From: CAZELM01 sp964512995
GTDB lineage: Bacteria; CSSED10-310
Reading direction: 5' to 3'
DNA: 64,000 nt
Assembly (NCBI GenBank): GCA_964512995.1
Contig: CAZELM010000009.1
Location: 39,726 to 103,725, forward strand
The position numbers and the translations under genes are program-made. The notes under the pieces were generated by a model. The model saw only the letters and a list, made by a program, of their open reading frames with translations, ran no database searches and was not told where the DNA came from. Every line of letters begins with the position of its first letter. Positions within the stretch are counted from its first letter, which is position 1. Shown here piece after piece: positions 22,927 to 31,962 of this stretch.

Positions 22927-25358
22927 TGAAACGAGTAACAGCCACGAAAATATTTTTCACCGCATTTTTCGGGACGCCGATTTCTGCAGGATGGATTCTG
23001 GGAACAGAACTGCACGGTTCTGGAAACCGCCGGAAAGCGATTCTTTTCCGGAGCTTTTCTATTGGCATAACCATGGGTTTGTTCATTGCTTTGTTTCTGA
23101 TTCCGGTCAACTGGAAAGTGAGTTCCGGGATTTGGGCAGGTTTTCTTGTTTTCAGCGCAATGATTCTCGCCATTTCTGTCCATTTTTTAAATCTGAATCA
23201 TCCCAGACCCGAGCCGGCGGATGGATGGGCACGACGCAGTCTTCTGGCGATTCCGGTTCTGTTTGCTGTCATGATACCCATCGATCTGTTCTGCCACATC
23301 GCATTGCATGTGATATTCAAGCCGATACTGATTCATCACCCGATTTTCATGCAGAATACGGATTATCTCGCCAAGTCGATACTGAGTGCATTTCTCACGA
23401 GCATCTGGGGTGTGGTGTTCTTAATTGTGTCATTTCGAATCGGTCGGCTGGTCTCATCCCATGATTTTTTAAAGGCCGTGATTGCCTGGATGTATGGGCT
23501 TTTTCTGAAAATGCTGCTGGCAAATTGGATGATTGAAATCCTGATCGCACAGCTCTATGGTGTTGACGCGCCGTTTTCCATTGCCGGTCTTTACGGCCTG
23601 TTGGCGGGGTTATTTTTCAGCATAGCGCTTCCTTTTATTGTTCTGGAACTGGCATGGGGACAGGAACCACTATGGCGGAGATTCCGTTCGGTAACCGGAA
23701 CGTGCATCGCAGCCGCCATGTCCATGATCATCCTGTTCGGATTGACACCATGGATCGAATGTGCGGTGGGTAAGTCATTTGAGCGGAATGGTCGACCCAA
23801 TCAGGCATTGACCTGGTATGGGAGAAGTCTGGTCAGGCGATCCAATCCGTATATAATCTCTTATCTTCAACACCGGATCGGATTGATCAATTATAAAAAA
23901 GGCAATATCGATAAAGCCATCACATCATTCAAGATGCTTCAGACGCTCCATGATGCCAATCATCAACTGGTCAAAGATGCCAACATATTCATGGATCGGC
24001 TGTCAGAAACCCGGCTTGGGGAACGTGTGGTTTTGCCGGGAGTCGAGAATGACATGGAGTATCAATCCGCTTACTGTGCTCCGAATACTCTGGCACTGAT
24101 TTTTAACTTCTGGGGGAAAACCATGACAGTATCCGATATCGGTGAGGATATCGCCTTGCATCTGGCTGGAACCCGATTGACCGATATTGTACATTTCTGC
24201 TGTAAGAATGGTTTGGAGCATCTTTTCATACCGTTCATGACGATGGATGACATCAGATTCATCATCGATCAGGGTGTTCCATTTATTGCATATCTTCCGG
24301 GACATGTCCTGGCGGTTTTCGGGTATGATGACCGGCTCAATACGCTCATTGTCTTCGATACCGCGACGTGGGACGTGTGGGTTGATCATCCCATGATGGA
24401 GTTTTTTGAAATCTGGAGTTACACCAACTATACCGGAGCAGTTATTTTGGATGCGGAAGAAAAGGAGCGGACAGCGGCGATACGCTCTCGATTTGACACG
24501 CCTCCAGCAGAATCCGCCTGGTATTACCAGCAGGCTATGGAATCAACGAATAATCTGGATAAAACAGATTGTCTCAGAAATGCCATTCAAACAAACCCCC
24601 TGAATATTCCGGCATTGATCGAGGTTGACCTCTCCTTCCCTTCCATGAGATCGATGGTGGATCTGCCTTCACAAATCGACAAACTTATCCCAATGATCAA
24701 ATCCATTATCCATAGATCCTATTTCGCAAATTGGGATCTTCTCGCTGGATTCTCCAGCATGCTTCTGAATAACGGCAAATTTTCCGAGATGCGTGATCTG
24801 TACCAGGATATCAAAACACTCAATATTGATATTTCAGACCATGAAACGAGAGTATTACTGGACAGCATCGAAACAATGGCAGGTATTGCAGCCTGGAAAA
24901 CGGGAGACTCTCTGCAGGCGCAACAATACATCGGATCGAAACAGAAGCGGCTCAAGGGCAGGGAGTGGTATGCGCTGGGAATCATTCAGCAGGAATCCGG
25001 GTTGATCGAAGATGCAAAAAATTCATTCGGCTATGCGATCAAATCAAAAGATGGCGACATCGCCTCCATGTCAGTGAACCGGCTGGAGGCATTGACGGAT
25101 GCAGATGAGCCGGCATTTTTAATTGAGTTATACCGGGCGTATCTCTTGCTTTGGCCGTATGATGCTCAGCGCTGGATTCGCTTGGGCGATCTGTGTCTGG
25201 ATGCTCTGGAAAAAAGCGGGAAATCCGAAGAAGAGCGATTGGTACAGGCTCGGCAAGCATACTCGCTCGCTCGCGGACTGACACAGGATCCCGATGCCAG
25301 GCAGCACTGCCGTACACAACTCGAAAAAATCAAAACATTTGGTTCATCGAACCTTTGA
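22923..25358 (+). CDS. Polytopic membrane protein with C39-like peptidase domain and TPR tail (paralog B)
   Basis: An 811-residue protein with the same layout as paralog A. About eight membrane segments fill residues 1-270 (KIFFTAFFGTPISAGWILG at the start). A short TPR unit (about 290-340: RRSNPYIISYLQHRIG, KGNIDKAITSFKML) precedes the C39-like domain. Its catalytic residues are clear: QSAYCAPNTLALIFNFWG with C385, PGHVLAVFGYDD with H461 and FDTATWD with D479, like peptidases that cut after Gly-Gly leaders or double as substrate clamps. TPR-like repeats run to the end. A CAGGAG site precedes the ATG. The pair could handle a secreted peptide, but no leader peptide gene or ABC exporter is nearby. 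Function is inference. Confidence 0.75.
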   Translation: MMKRVTATKIFFTAFFGTPISAGWILGTELHGSGNRRKAILFRSFSIGITMGLFIALFLIPVNWKVSSGIWAGFLVFSAMILAISVHFLNLNHPRPEPADGWARRSLLAIPVLFAVMIPIDLFCHIALHVIFKPILIHHPIFMQNTDYLAKSILSAFLTSIWGVVFLIVSFRIGRLVSSHDFLKAVIAWMYGLFLKMLLANWMIEILIAQLYGVDAPFSIAGLYGLLAGLFFSIALPFIVLELAWGQEPLWRRFRSVTGTCIAAAMSMIILFGLTPWIECAVGKSFERNGRPNQALTWYGRSLVRRSNPYIISYLQHRIGLINYKKGNIDKAITSFKMLQTLHDANHQLVKDANIFMDRLSETRLGERVVLPGVENDMEYQSAYCAPNTLALIFNFWGKTMTVSDIGEDIALHLAGTRLTDIVHFCCKNGLEHLFIPFMTMDDIRFIIDQGVPFIAYLPGHVLAVFGYDDRLNTLIVFDTATWDVWVDHPMMEFFEIWSYTNYTGAVILDAEEKERTAAIRSRFDTPPAESAWYYQQAMESTNNLDKTDCLRNAIQTNPLNIPALIEVDLSFPSMRSMVDLPSQIDKLIPMIKSIIHRSYFANWDLLAGFSSMLLNNGKFSEMRDLYQDIKTLNIDISDHETRVLLDSIETMAGIAAWKTGDSLQAQQYIGSKQKRLKGREWYALGIIQQESGLIEDAKNSFGYAIKSKDGDIASMSVNRLEALTDADEPAFLIELYRAYLLLWPYDAQRWIRLGDLCLDALEKSGKSEEERLVQARQAYSLARGLTQDPDARQHCRTQLEKIKTFGSSNL

Positions 25359-25547
25359 CGGCTTTCAAAAGCTTGTCGGATTTCTCTGCCTCAATCTATC
25401 CTGATCATCATTCCCACGAAAGTGAGACTCTCATCCCTTCGCCGTCATTGCGAACCGTTCTCACATCCGCGAAACAGTGGCATTGACATGTTTCCCTCAC
25501 TCGCCGGCCGTGTTGTGACGGATTGGTCCCTGCTGGATGAGCCGGAG

Positions 25548-25624
25548 ACCCTCTCCCTGCCGCTGTGCTGGGAGAGGGTAAAAAAGGAACATCCATATAT
25601 GCCCCTCTCCATTCATGGAGAGGG
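25548..25624. repeat. Pair of CCCTCTCC hairpins between convergent genes
   Basis: Two inverted repeats stand in the 301-nt gap between convergent genes: ACCCTCTCCC/GGGAGAGGGT (25548-25557 and 25570-25579, perfect 10-bp stem, 12-nt loop) and CCCTCTCC/GGAGAGGG (25603-25610 and 25617-25624, 8-bp stem, 6-nt loop). They share the CCCTCTCC core, like the widespread REP-like intergenic hairpins. They may also end transcription from both sides. Nothing else is seen in the gap. Confidence 0.65.
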
Positions 25625-25659
25625 ATTCGGGGTGAGGTCAAAATACAGAACGACAATAT

Positions 25660-27120
25660 TTAAACCAATGCTTTCAAAATCGCTGTGAGCAACTCGTACG
25701 TTTTCGGCACGGATGGATGGTTCAGTTCTTCGGCTGGGGAGTGGACATTGTGCATCTCCGGTCCTATGGAAAGCATATCCACGCCGGGTAATTTCTCGCT
25801 GAACAATCCACACTCGAGCCCCGCATGAATGGCTTTCACTTCCGGTACCCGATGATGCATATCTTCAAACACCTTCATGGCCGTTTTCAGCAGCGGTGAG
25901 TTCATGTCCGGTTTCCATCCCGGGTATCCGCGGGGTTCTTCCACATCCGCCCCAACCAGATCGGCAACCGCCCGAATCTGTCTCTTGACGGCCATCAACT
26001 GGGAGGTCACTGCCGACCGCGTCAACAATGTTGTTTTGAAGAGGTCTTCCTCCGTGCTCATCACGCCGACATTGGTCGATGTTTCCACCAAGCCCGGCAC
26101 TTCCGGACTCATCGCGATCACACCATGGGGTAATGCCATCAACAGATTGATGATTTTACCGGAATCCGGGATGGTGACCGGTTTTAAACTCCCTGTCGTG
26201 GTATTCTCCTGAGTGATCTCGAACGTGAATCCCGGATCGGTCTTCGCCAGTTCAGCACTGATCAGGTCGGCAATATTCGCCAATGAAGCCTGGAATGCCG
26301 CCAGCTTTTCCTGCGGGACAATGACGGTTGCTTTTGCAGCATCCGCGATCGAATTCCGTTTGTTACCGCCTTCCAGAGCGACCAATCGGAACGACGTCAC
26401 ATCCCAGCCTGCTGCCAGGCATCGAGCCATGATCTTGTTGCCGGAACCCCGTCCAAGATTAATGTCCACTCCGGAATGACCCCCTTTAAGTCCACCGGCT
26501 TTTATTGTCAGCACCGTACCTGATACCGGTCCGGTCTCCCGCTGCAACGGCAGCTTGATAATGGAATCTCCCCCACCCGCACAGGAGATGTAATATTGCC
26601 CGAATTCTTCGGTATCCAGATTGATCAGCATCCGGCCTTTGACGAAATCGGCTTTGAGCCCGTGTGCGCCGTCCATCCCTGATTCTTCGTTGACCGTAAA
26701 AAGCAACTCCAGTGGGCCATGTTCCAGGGATTTGTCTTCCATGATCCCCAGCATGATCGCTCCGCCGATCCCATTGTCCGCTCCCAGAGTCGTTCCACGA
26801 GCGCGAACAAAATCGCCGTCGATGTAAGGTTGAATCGGATCTTTGGTGAAATCATGTGTCACGCCGGGGGCGGCCACGGGAACCATATCCAGATGACCCT
26901 GCAGGACGACGATCGGTGCATGTTCATGACCGGGAGTTGCGGGAACGGTAACCAGCACATTTCCCACCTCATCCCGGCGTACGGCAAACCCCAGTTTCTC
27001 CGCTTCTTCTATGACATACGCCGCAATCTGCTCCTCATGGAGTGACGGATGCGGAATGTTGCACATATTTTCAAAATGTTTCCAGACGTGTTTTGGATTC
27101 AGTTCAGAAAGAACACCCAT
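25660..27120 (-). CDS. pepD: Aminoacyl-histidine dipeptidase (peptidase D, M20 family)
   Basis: A 486-residue M20C metallodipeptidase, matching the usual 485 or so of PepD, which hydrolyses Xaa-His and other dipeptides in the cytoplasm with a two-metal site. Visible ligands and catalytic stretches: VVLQGHLDMVPV (metal His and Asp), TTLGADNGIGGA (bridging Asp) and VNEESGMDGAHGL (catalytic Glu pair), then LDTEEFGQYYISCAGGGDS; AIHAGLECGLFSEK near the C-terminus carries a further His. A GGAGG site precedes the ATG. It is a lone unit between convergent and co-oriented neighbours and probably serves amino acid salvage. Confidence 0.95.
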   Translation of the reverse strand: MGVLSELNPKHVWKHFENMCNIPHPSLHEEQIAAYVIEEAEKLGFAVRRDEVGNVLVTVPATPGHEHAPIVVLQGHLDMVPVAAPGVTHDFTKDPIQPYIDGDFVRARGTTLGADNGIGGAIMLGIMEDKSLEHGPLELLFTVNEESGMDGAHGLKADFVKGRMLINLDTEEFGQYYISCAGGGDSIIKLPLQRETGPVSGTVLTIKAGGLKGGHSGVDINLGRGSGNKIMARCLAAGWDVTSFRLVALEGGNKRNSIADAAKATVIVPQEKLAAFQASLANIADLISAELAKTDPGFTFEITQENTTTGSLKPVTIPDSGKIINLLMALPHGVIAMSPEVPGLVETSTNVGVMSTEEDLFKTTLLTRSAVTSQLMAVKRQIRAVADLVGADVEEPRGYPGWKPDMNSPLLKTAMKVFEDMHHRVPEVKAIHAGLECGLFSEKLPGVDMLSIGPEMHNVHSPAEELNHPSVPKTYELLTAILKALV

Positions 27121-27212
27121 TTCATGCCTCCTTTAAAAAATTTCGATAGTTATGGTCAAGGATATTCCCTTACCTGATCAGTCGTTACCTTATTGTCTGT
27201 CCGGATCGCAAG

Positions 27213-27770
27213 TCAACCCGTCATGATAAACTCCGCCAGAATGTCGACGTATTTCGGAGATATCAGCCGGTAATGGGGATCATACGCCTCCCGGTACTCA
27301 TCCGAATGATGGACAGCCGGGAATCGCATCACTTGAAGGTGACGCAAAAATTCGGAAATCGTATGAGTATCAAACCAGAATGGGCTGTTTCCCAACAAAT
27401 CGCAGAAAATGCTGATCACCCGGGGGAAATCGATCTCCGGATCCCTGCGTTGTTCATGACAGCTTCGCAGGCAGATTTCCGAAATGCGATCCGGGGGGAT
27501 TCCTGCTGATTTGCATCGTTTCAGGTGCAGCCGGCCGATGGGATCGATCAGCGTAATGGGATAGAATAGCGGGAGTGACCCATCCGGGGCAATCGCGTCA
27601 TATTCCTCTTTCAGATATCTCCGGAATGAGCGATCGTCTGCAACAAGATGCTCCATCCCGAACACCGATTGATACACGAGTTTATAATAGTCCTGCAAGT
27701 GAGCGAGCGGATACCGGGATTGTTCTGATTCGAGCAGACGCATCAGATGCCGGCGAAGCGTGTCAGTCAT
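27213..27770 (-). CDS. Conserved hypothetical protein next to the sulfatase
   Basis: A 185-residue protein; I take the ATG at 27770, which overlaps the sulfatase stop by 8 nt, rather than an upstream in-frame start lying inside the sulfatase gene. I recognise a general pattern seen in hypothetical proteins, LQDYYKLVYQSVFGMEHLV near the start and EIDFPRVISIFCDLLG and HTISEFLRHLQVMRFPAVHH later, but no named function. No signal peptide or membrane segment is evident. The overlap suggests co-translation with the sulfatase-like lipoprotein, so it may be a partner or just a downstream passenger. Confidence 0.6.
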   Translation of the reverse strand: MTDTLRRHLMRLLESEQSRYPLAHLQDYYKLVYQSVFGMEHLVADDRSFRRYLKEEYDAIAPDGSLPLFYPITLIDPIGRLHLKRCKSAGIPPDRISEICLRSCHEQRRDPEIDFPRVISIFCDLLGNSPFWFDTHTISEFLRHLQVMRFPAVHHSDEYREAYDPHYRLISPKYVDILAEFIMTG

Positions 27771-29979
27771 GATTCGTTCCTCCAGAGCGGGCTTGATCGA
27801 TCTCGATGCCATCCACTTCGATCGTCCCATTTCCAGAATAGTACACGCGGAACTCCAGCCCGTCTTCGCCATCACTGGAAAAATTCAGATGATAATCTGC
27901 GAATCCGGGATCTGCGCTTTGGGAGGAGTCTCCGGATATGGAAACTCCTGGATGAAGTATCACGTCTCCCCTGTTCTGCACGATATCGATCCATGCGATT
28001 TGTCCGCTGTCCGTCCGATGGGTTCTGATCCGGAATCGGCACGTATATTCTCCCGTCGGCAGGGACAGGTAAGGTCCGAAAATCAGGTAATTCCGTTCAT
28101 CGCCAGGAGCTGCGACCACCGTCTCCCCACGGGATGCAAGCGGATTCGTCTGAACTCTGCCGGTGTTCCTCGGCAGGTCTTCGGCTTCAATCCACAACGG
28201 CAGCCGGATGGGCGGATCGATCGGGGGAGTAACCGCACGATGGAATCGTCTCGGAACGGAAAACGGAGTGGTGTTCTCGTCGGGAAAGACGGCGGCGACC
28301 GACCATTCGTAGATACCCGGATCGATCCGGCTCCACTTATCTTCGGGGAGCAGTGCGTCGAGATCACTTAGCACGGTGTCAAACTCCGCAGGATGGTCCT
28401 GGGCGGAGTAACTGGGAGAGAGCCGGACGCGGTACCCGGCCGCTCCCGGAACATCTTCCCAATCAAATCGCAGCAGTTGTCGGCTGTGAATGCCGTCGGG
28501 TGGAGATAGCAGGATGGGAGCGGCTGAACATGGAAGGGTCTGCGCCACCGGTTCTGAGCTGGAAGCTGGACTGGATGTTTCGGGGGGAGCGATATCCGAC
28601 AGACCGTTCTGCAGATATCCCAGTGCCTGCAACATATCGGTCTGCTCCCGGGAAATGTCACCGGGTCTGGTGGATGGTTCATCCAGAGCCAGAAACATCT
28701 GGGCCATATCGAGAATCCCGGCGAACTCCGGTTCGGAATCCAATGGCCGGGGGTGGTGTTCGGCCGGATCCCGGTCGAGGTCGTAGGATTCGACCGGCGA
28801 GCGGCTCCACCAGACATGATCCATCACCGGTGAGAGAACCACTTTTTTATTGCGGGAGATGCCGGTTCGTTGCCGATGTGCCGGGATGATTTCATTGGGT
28901 CCGATCTCCGACACGGAGATGCTGGCGTTGGGTTCGATGAATCCGTGACCGTCGAACAGAGTGGCACCGTCAAACAGGAGATTATTGGGGATACGGAGCA
29001 CATTGAGCAGCGTTGCCGGGATATCGACCAACCGGGCGGTTCCCGAAAGCAACTTGCCGGCTGGCGTTCCGGGTATATGAAAAATCAGCGGAACACGGAT
29101 GGTCGATTCAGATAGACGCCAGGAGTGGTCAAAAAATAAATCCTGTTCTCCGAAACATTCACCGTGATCGGAGGTGAGCACGATCAAGCTCTCGTGAAGG
29201 GTGTTCTGGAGTTCCGGGTGGCAGAAGAGCCGCTGAAGTTGCATATCGACCGATGCGATTTCGCCGGCATACATCGATCGGTAATGATTGAGATCAGTGC
29301 TGGGATGATCGCCCACGATGGAGGGGATGGACCCCCGGTCGATATTGGTGAGAAACCGTTCGGGAGGTGCCGGTCCGAACTGATCAAACGGAACGGGTGG
29401 TGTGTACGGTGCATGGGGATCGAACAGGTGGATCCAGACAAATATGGGGGACTGGCGAGGTGTTGTCAGCCATGGAATCGCCTGGGCGATGGTCTCCGAT
29501 GCGGATCGCTGCCATTTGAATCCGGTGTCGTTGACGGTGTCGAATCCCTGGCTCAATCCGGATGTGGAGGCGAGACCTTCGAGGCTGAGAAATGCGGCGG
29601 TTTCATAGCCATTGGATTGGAGAAATGTGGAGATGGTGATGCATGGATTGGGTTTGAAATGGTATCCGGCATTGGCACGAAGTCCATGGTGAACGGGGTA
29701 GACACCGGAGAGCATTGATGCGTGGGAGGGAAACGTGGTGGGAATGGCGGAGTAGGCCGTGATGTAGGCGTTGCCGGTCCGTGCGAGGCGATCGATCGTT
29801 GGTGTATGGGAATGAAACGCTCCATACGCACCAACCGCGTCCCAGCGGAGTGTATCGATGGTGATCAGGAGGATGTTTCTGGGTGGATCGGGTGATTGGC
29901 AGCTCCACAATCCAAACAGGAATCCGATGAGGAGGATACCCTTTTTTATAGGTCTGATGGATCGTCTGATGTGTGACAT
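27763..29979 (-). CDS. Sulfatase-like lipoprotein hydrolase with C-terminal beta-sandwich domains
   Basis: A 738-residue exported protein of the alkaline phosphatase/sulfatase superfamily. The signal peptide ends at Cys27 (LWSC), a somewhat unusual lipobox. The catalytic domain (about 35-430) has the metal site ITIDTLRWDAVGAYG and the nucleophile region TTFPSHASMLSGVYP, where Thr stands in place of the Cys/Ser that becomes formylglycine, and SDHGECFGE as later ligands. This Thr form occurs in several sulfatase-like phospho- or sulfo-hydrolases that need no formylglycine. The second half (about 500-590) is fibronectin-III-like, and the last 140 residues, starting LWIEAEDL, look like a carbohydrate-binding beta-sandwich. 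It may act on a surface glycan. Substrate unknown. Confidence 0.85.
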   Translation of the reverse strand: MSHIRRSIRPIKKGILLIGFLFGLWSCQSPDPPRNILLITIDTLRWDAVGAYGAFHSHTPTIDRLARTGNAYITAYSAIPTTFPSHASMLSGVYPVHHGLRANAGYHFKPNPCITISTFLQSNGYETAAFLSLEGLASTSGLSQGFDTVNDTGFKWQRSASETIAQAIPWLTTPRQSPIFVWIHLFDPHAPYTPPVPFDQFGPAPPERFLTNIDRGSIPSIVGDHPSTDLNHYRSMYAGEIASVDMQLQRLFCHPELQNTLHESLIVLTSDHGECFGEQDLFFDHSWRLSESTIRVPLIFHIPGTPAGKLLSGTARLVDIPATLLNVLRIPNNLLFDGATLFDGHGFIEPNASISVSEIGPNEIIPAHRQRTGISRNKKVVLSPVMDHVWWSRSPVESYDLDRDPAEHHPRPLDSEPEFAGILDMAQMFLALDEPSTRPGDISREQTDMLQALGYLQNGLSDIAPPETSSPASSSEPVAQTLPCSAAPILLSPPDGIHSRQLLRFDWEDVPGAAGYRVRLSPSYSAQDHPAEFDTVLSDLDALLPEDKWSRIDPGIYEWSVAAVFPDENTTPFSVPRRFHRAVTPPIDPPIRLPLWIEAEDLPRNTGRVQTNPLASRGETVVAAPGDERNYLIFGPYLSLPTGEYTCRFRIRTHRTDSGQIAWIDIVQNRGDVILHPGVSISGDSSQSADPGFADYHLNFSSDGEDGLEFRVYYSGNGTIEVDGIEIDQARSGGTNHD

Positions 29980-30176
29980 GGCAATGGCCTGTGGGAGATC
30001 ATAGTGATCCTTTAAATTTTAAGAGGGATGCGGTGTGCTCGAAAAAAAAGCGAGGTCATGAATCAATGTTTTGATTTGGTTGAGCGATCTGGCTGAATCC
30101 ACAGCAGAAAAATGCCTGTGTTTCCGATTGGGCTGACGAAATCTCCATTACTTTGTCGAGGCGTCGTATGACATTT

Positions 30177-30419
30177 TCAGTGCGTGTGTTTCTTAACCGA
30201 AATACGATGACATCGGTTGCCTTTAGAAAGCGCAGTGATTTCGGCGAAATCCAGGTCGAATGTCAACACAATTCGATCCTCTTGGACCGCTTTCTGAAAA
30301 ATCAATCCATTCGGTAATCGATGCAATTTTTCATCCCGAAGATGCACCGAATCATGTCCTTTGCTCCGAAGCCATTCAACCACCCGATTGGAGACACCCA
30401 TATCAGCCAAGAAACGCAT
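30177..30419 (-). CDS. DUF5615 PIN-like toxin, pair 1
   Basis: An 80-residue DUF5615 protein. The PIN-like ribonuclease pattern is present: FLADMGVSNRVVEWL at the start (first acidic residue), LTFDLDFAEIT (central Asp pair). These proteins are presumed RNases in toxin-antitoxin pairs with DUF433. I use ATG 30419, two bases after the DUF433 stop; a GTG at 30425 overlapping that stop is an alternative. The C-terminus, ending KKHTH, is shorter than in many relatives, so some truncation is possible. Toxic activity is inferred from family context. Confidence 0.75.
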   Translation of the reverse strand: MRFLADMGVSNRVVEWLRSKGHDSVHLRDEKLHRLPNGLIFQKAVQEDRIVLTFDLDFAEITALSKGNRCHRISVKKHTH

Positions 30420-30421
30420 TT

Positions 30422-30667
30422 TCACGAATACATCACGATTTGCTCTTGAGTAGGCCATGCAGCATATCGAAGAGCCTGTTGAATGTCTTCTGGTTCCAGG
30501 TCGGGGTAATCGTCGAGTATCTCATCAAAACTTGCTCCATAAGCGATTTGTCCGACTATCACCGATACAGGAATCCGCATTCCACGGATACACACTCGTC
30601 CACCCATAATCTCCTGATCAAAGGTGATACGACTAAATTTCATATCATCCTTCATACTCAAACTCAT
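30422..30667 (-). CDS. DUF433 antitoxin-like protein, pair 1
   Basis: An 81-residue DUF433 protein, a winged-helix/HTH-like family usually found immediately before DUF5615 PIN-like genes. The signature is clear: ITFDQEIMGGRVCIRGMRIP, then VIVGQIAYGASFDEILDDYP and LEPEDIQQALRYAA. An AAGGG site precedes the ATG. It is co-oriented with the DUF5615 gene that starts two bases after its stop. It probably binds DNA and neutralises the partner. A second pair of this type lies at 36067-36669. Confidence 0.85.
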   Translation of the reverse strand: MSLSMKDDMKFSRITFDQEIMGGRVCIRGMRIPVSVIVGQIAYGASFDEILDDYPDLEPEDIQQALRYAAWPTQEQIVMYS

Positions 30668-30827
30668 CTTTTCCCTTCTGAATTCAATTTTTAAATATTG
30701 CCATCATTCTTGGATCTTCCATTGATGGTTGATTCTATCAACTCCATTTTATTATACCATGATCAGATCTGTTGATCATGTGCTTAAAATAAATCGTACT
30801 ATCATCGTACCGGTTTCACATTGAGGT

Positions 30828-31208
30828 TTATAAGAAGTGATCAGTGCACAAATGTGATCCCAAGACAAGCAGACCAATGATGGCTGCTCCGATGGCAGAA
30901 ATCAGCACGGCTCCCGCTGCGACATCCTTGGCGTTCTTCACCAATGGATGAAACTCCGGCGAAGCCACATCCGCTAAAAACTCGAATGCGGTATTGAGTG
31001 CTTCCGCCGTCCAGACTGCCATGATCGCAAGTACCAGGCAGCACCATTCGAATGCGGAAATGCCGAGAAAGAACCCGGCGCTGATTACAACAACAGAAGC
31101 TGCAGCATGAATCCAGGCATTGTGCTGGGACTTCAGCATAATCCAGAGACCGTTGAACGCAAATGCGAAGCTTCTGATCCGACTGGTGACCTGAAATGGT
31201 TTTGTCAT
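30828..31208 (-). CDS. dgkA: Diacylglycerol/undecaprenol kinase family protein
   Basis: A 126-residue DgkA-type inner membrane kinase, which phosphorylates diacylglycerol or undecaprenol. Three membrane helices are expected, preceded by an amphipathic helix containing SRIRSFAFAFNGLW. The conserved catalytic stretch AEALNTAFEFLAD and the following VKNAKDVAAGAVLISAI are diagnostic; the length and the FxxAFxG start are closer to the UdpK (undecaprenol kinase) type than to E. coli DgkA. A GGAAGA site precedes the ATG. It follows the broken Mrr gene by two bases on the same strand, which may reflect deletion in that gene. Confidence 0.92.
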   Translation of the reverse strand: MTKPFQVTSRIRSFAFAFNGLWIMLKSQHNAWIHAAASVVVISAGFFLGISAFEWCCLVLAIMAVWTAEALNTAFEFLADVASPEFHPLVKNAKDVAAGAVLISAIGAAIIGLLVLGSHLCTDHFL

Positions 31209-31210
31209 TG

Positions 31211-31697
31211 TTATTCTTCCGCAAAGTAATCGGTGTCTATTTTTTTGATTTCATACCGATTGATCACAGAAACACCGACATCGTGATCAATCATGATCTG
31301 AGCCAGTGTATCACCATCGATGAGCGCTATTTTCATGTCGATCCGAGACACATAGTCCAGAGCTTCCCGTGAGAAATCGGACGTTGTTATGAAAAGTCCT
31401 TTCTTCGCCCGTTGCCCGGTGAGTGCTCCGACAAACTTCTGAATTTCCGGCCGTCCGATTGTGTTTTCCCATCGTTTGGCCTGGATGAAGATAATATCGA
31501 GCCCCAGCTTGTCTTCCTTGATCACACCATCGATTCCACCATCGCCACTGCGGCCGATCGCTTTTCCGGCATCGATTCTGCTTCCGCTTGAAATATTCGG
31601 CCAGTCTGTGAATTGTTTCGCCGATGGAGTGCTCTTTTCCATCACCGCAGTCGCGAAGCAATGGGAGCATGATTGTCTGGAAATCAGGAATTGGCAT
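31211..31697 (-). pseudogene. mrr: Broken Mrr-type restriction endonuclease
   Basis: Two overlapping frames together carry the ends of a Mrr nuclease that cuts modified DNA. The first (ATG 31697, with a good GGAGGATCACCC leader) reads PIPDFQTIMLPLLRDCGDGK and SIGETIHRLAEYF, the Mrr N-terminal winged helix. The second, in another phase from about 31600, reads GRSGDGGIDGVI, FIQAKRW and FVGALTGQRAKKGLFITTSD, the PD-(D/E)XK catalytic domain. A family member has about 300 residues; about 130 residues between these parts are missing and the phase changes, so the gene is an internal deletion with frameshift. A residual product from the second frame cannot be excluded. Confidence 0.85.
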
Positions 31698-31962
31698 GGG
31701 TGATCCTCCTTGAATTCAACGGTATCGTATCACGGGGTGAGCAATGGGTTCCAGTGGAAATCCGGTCTGCGTTTATGAGTATGAGCCATCGACCTTTGGT
31801 GCCGCTCCAATTACGATTAAACGATTGTTTATGGAATCAATTGTTTCAACATGGATGTCATACGCTCCAGTTCACGATCAGAATGGAATCATCCGAAATT
31901 TTACTCAATTTGCGAGCGAAGAGGCACTAAGCGCTGACGTAGAGTCAGGTTGAGCGATGTGC

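Noticed and set aside
25548..25624. Reading the two CCCTCTCC hairpins as a CRISPR array
   Set aside because: Only two imperfect units with different loops and no regular spacers; better seen as REP-like hairpins.
31744..31953. A 69-codon plus-strand frame in the gap beside the Mrr remnant
   Set aside because: Only a weak GGTGAG site and no recognisable domain; possible, but not supported.
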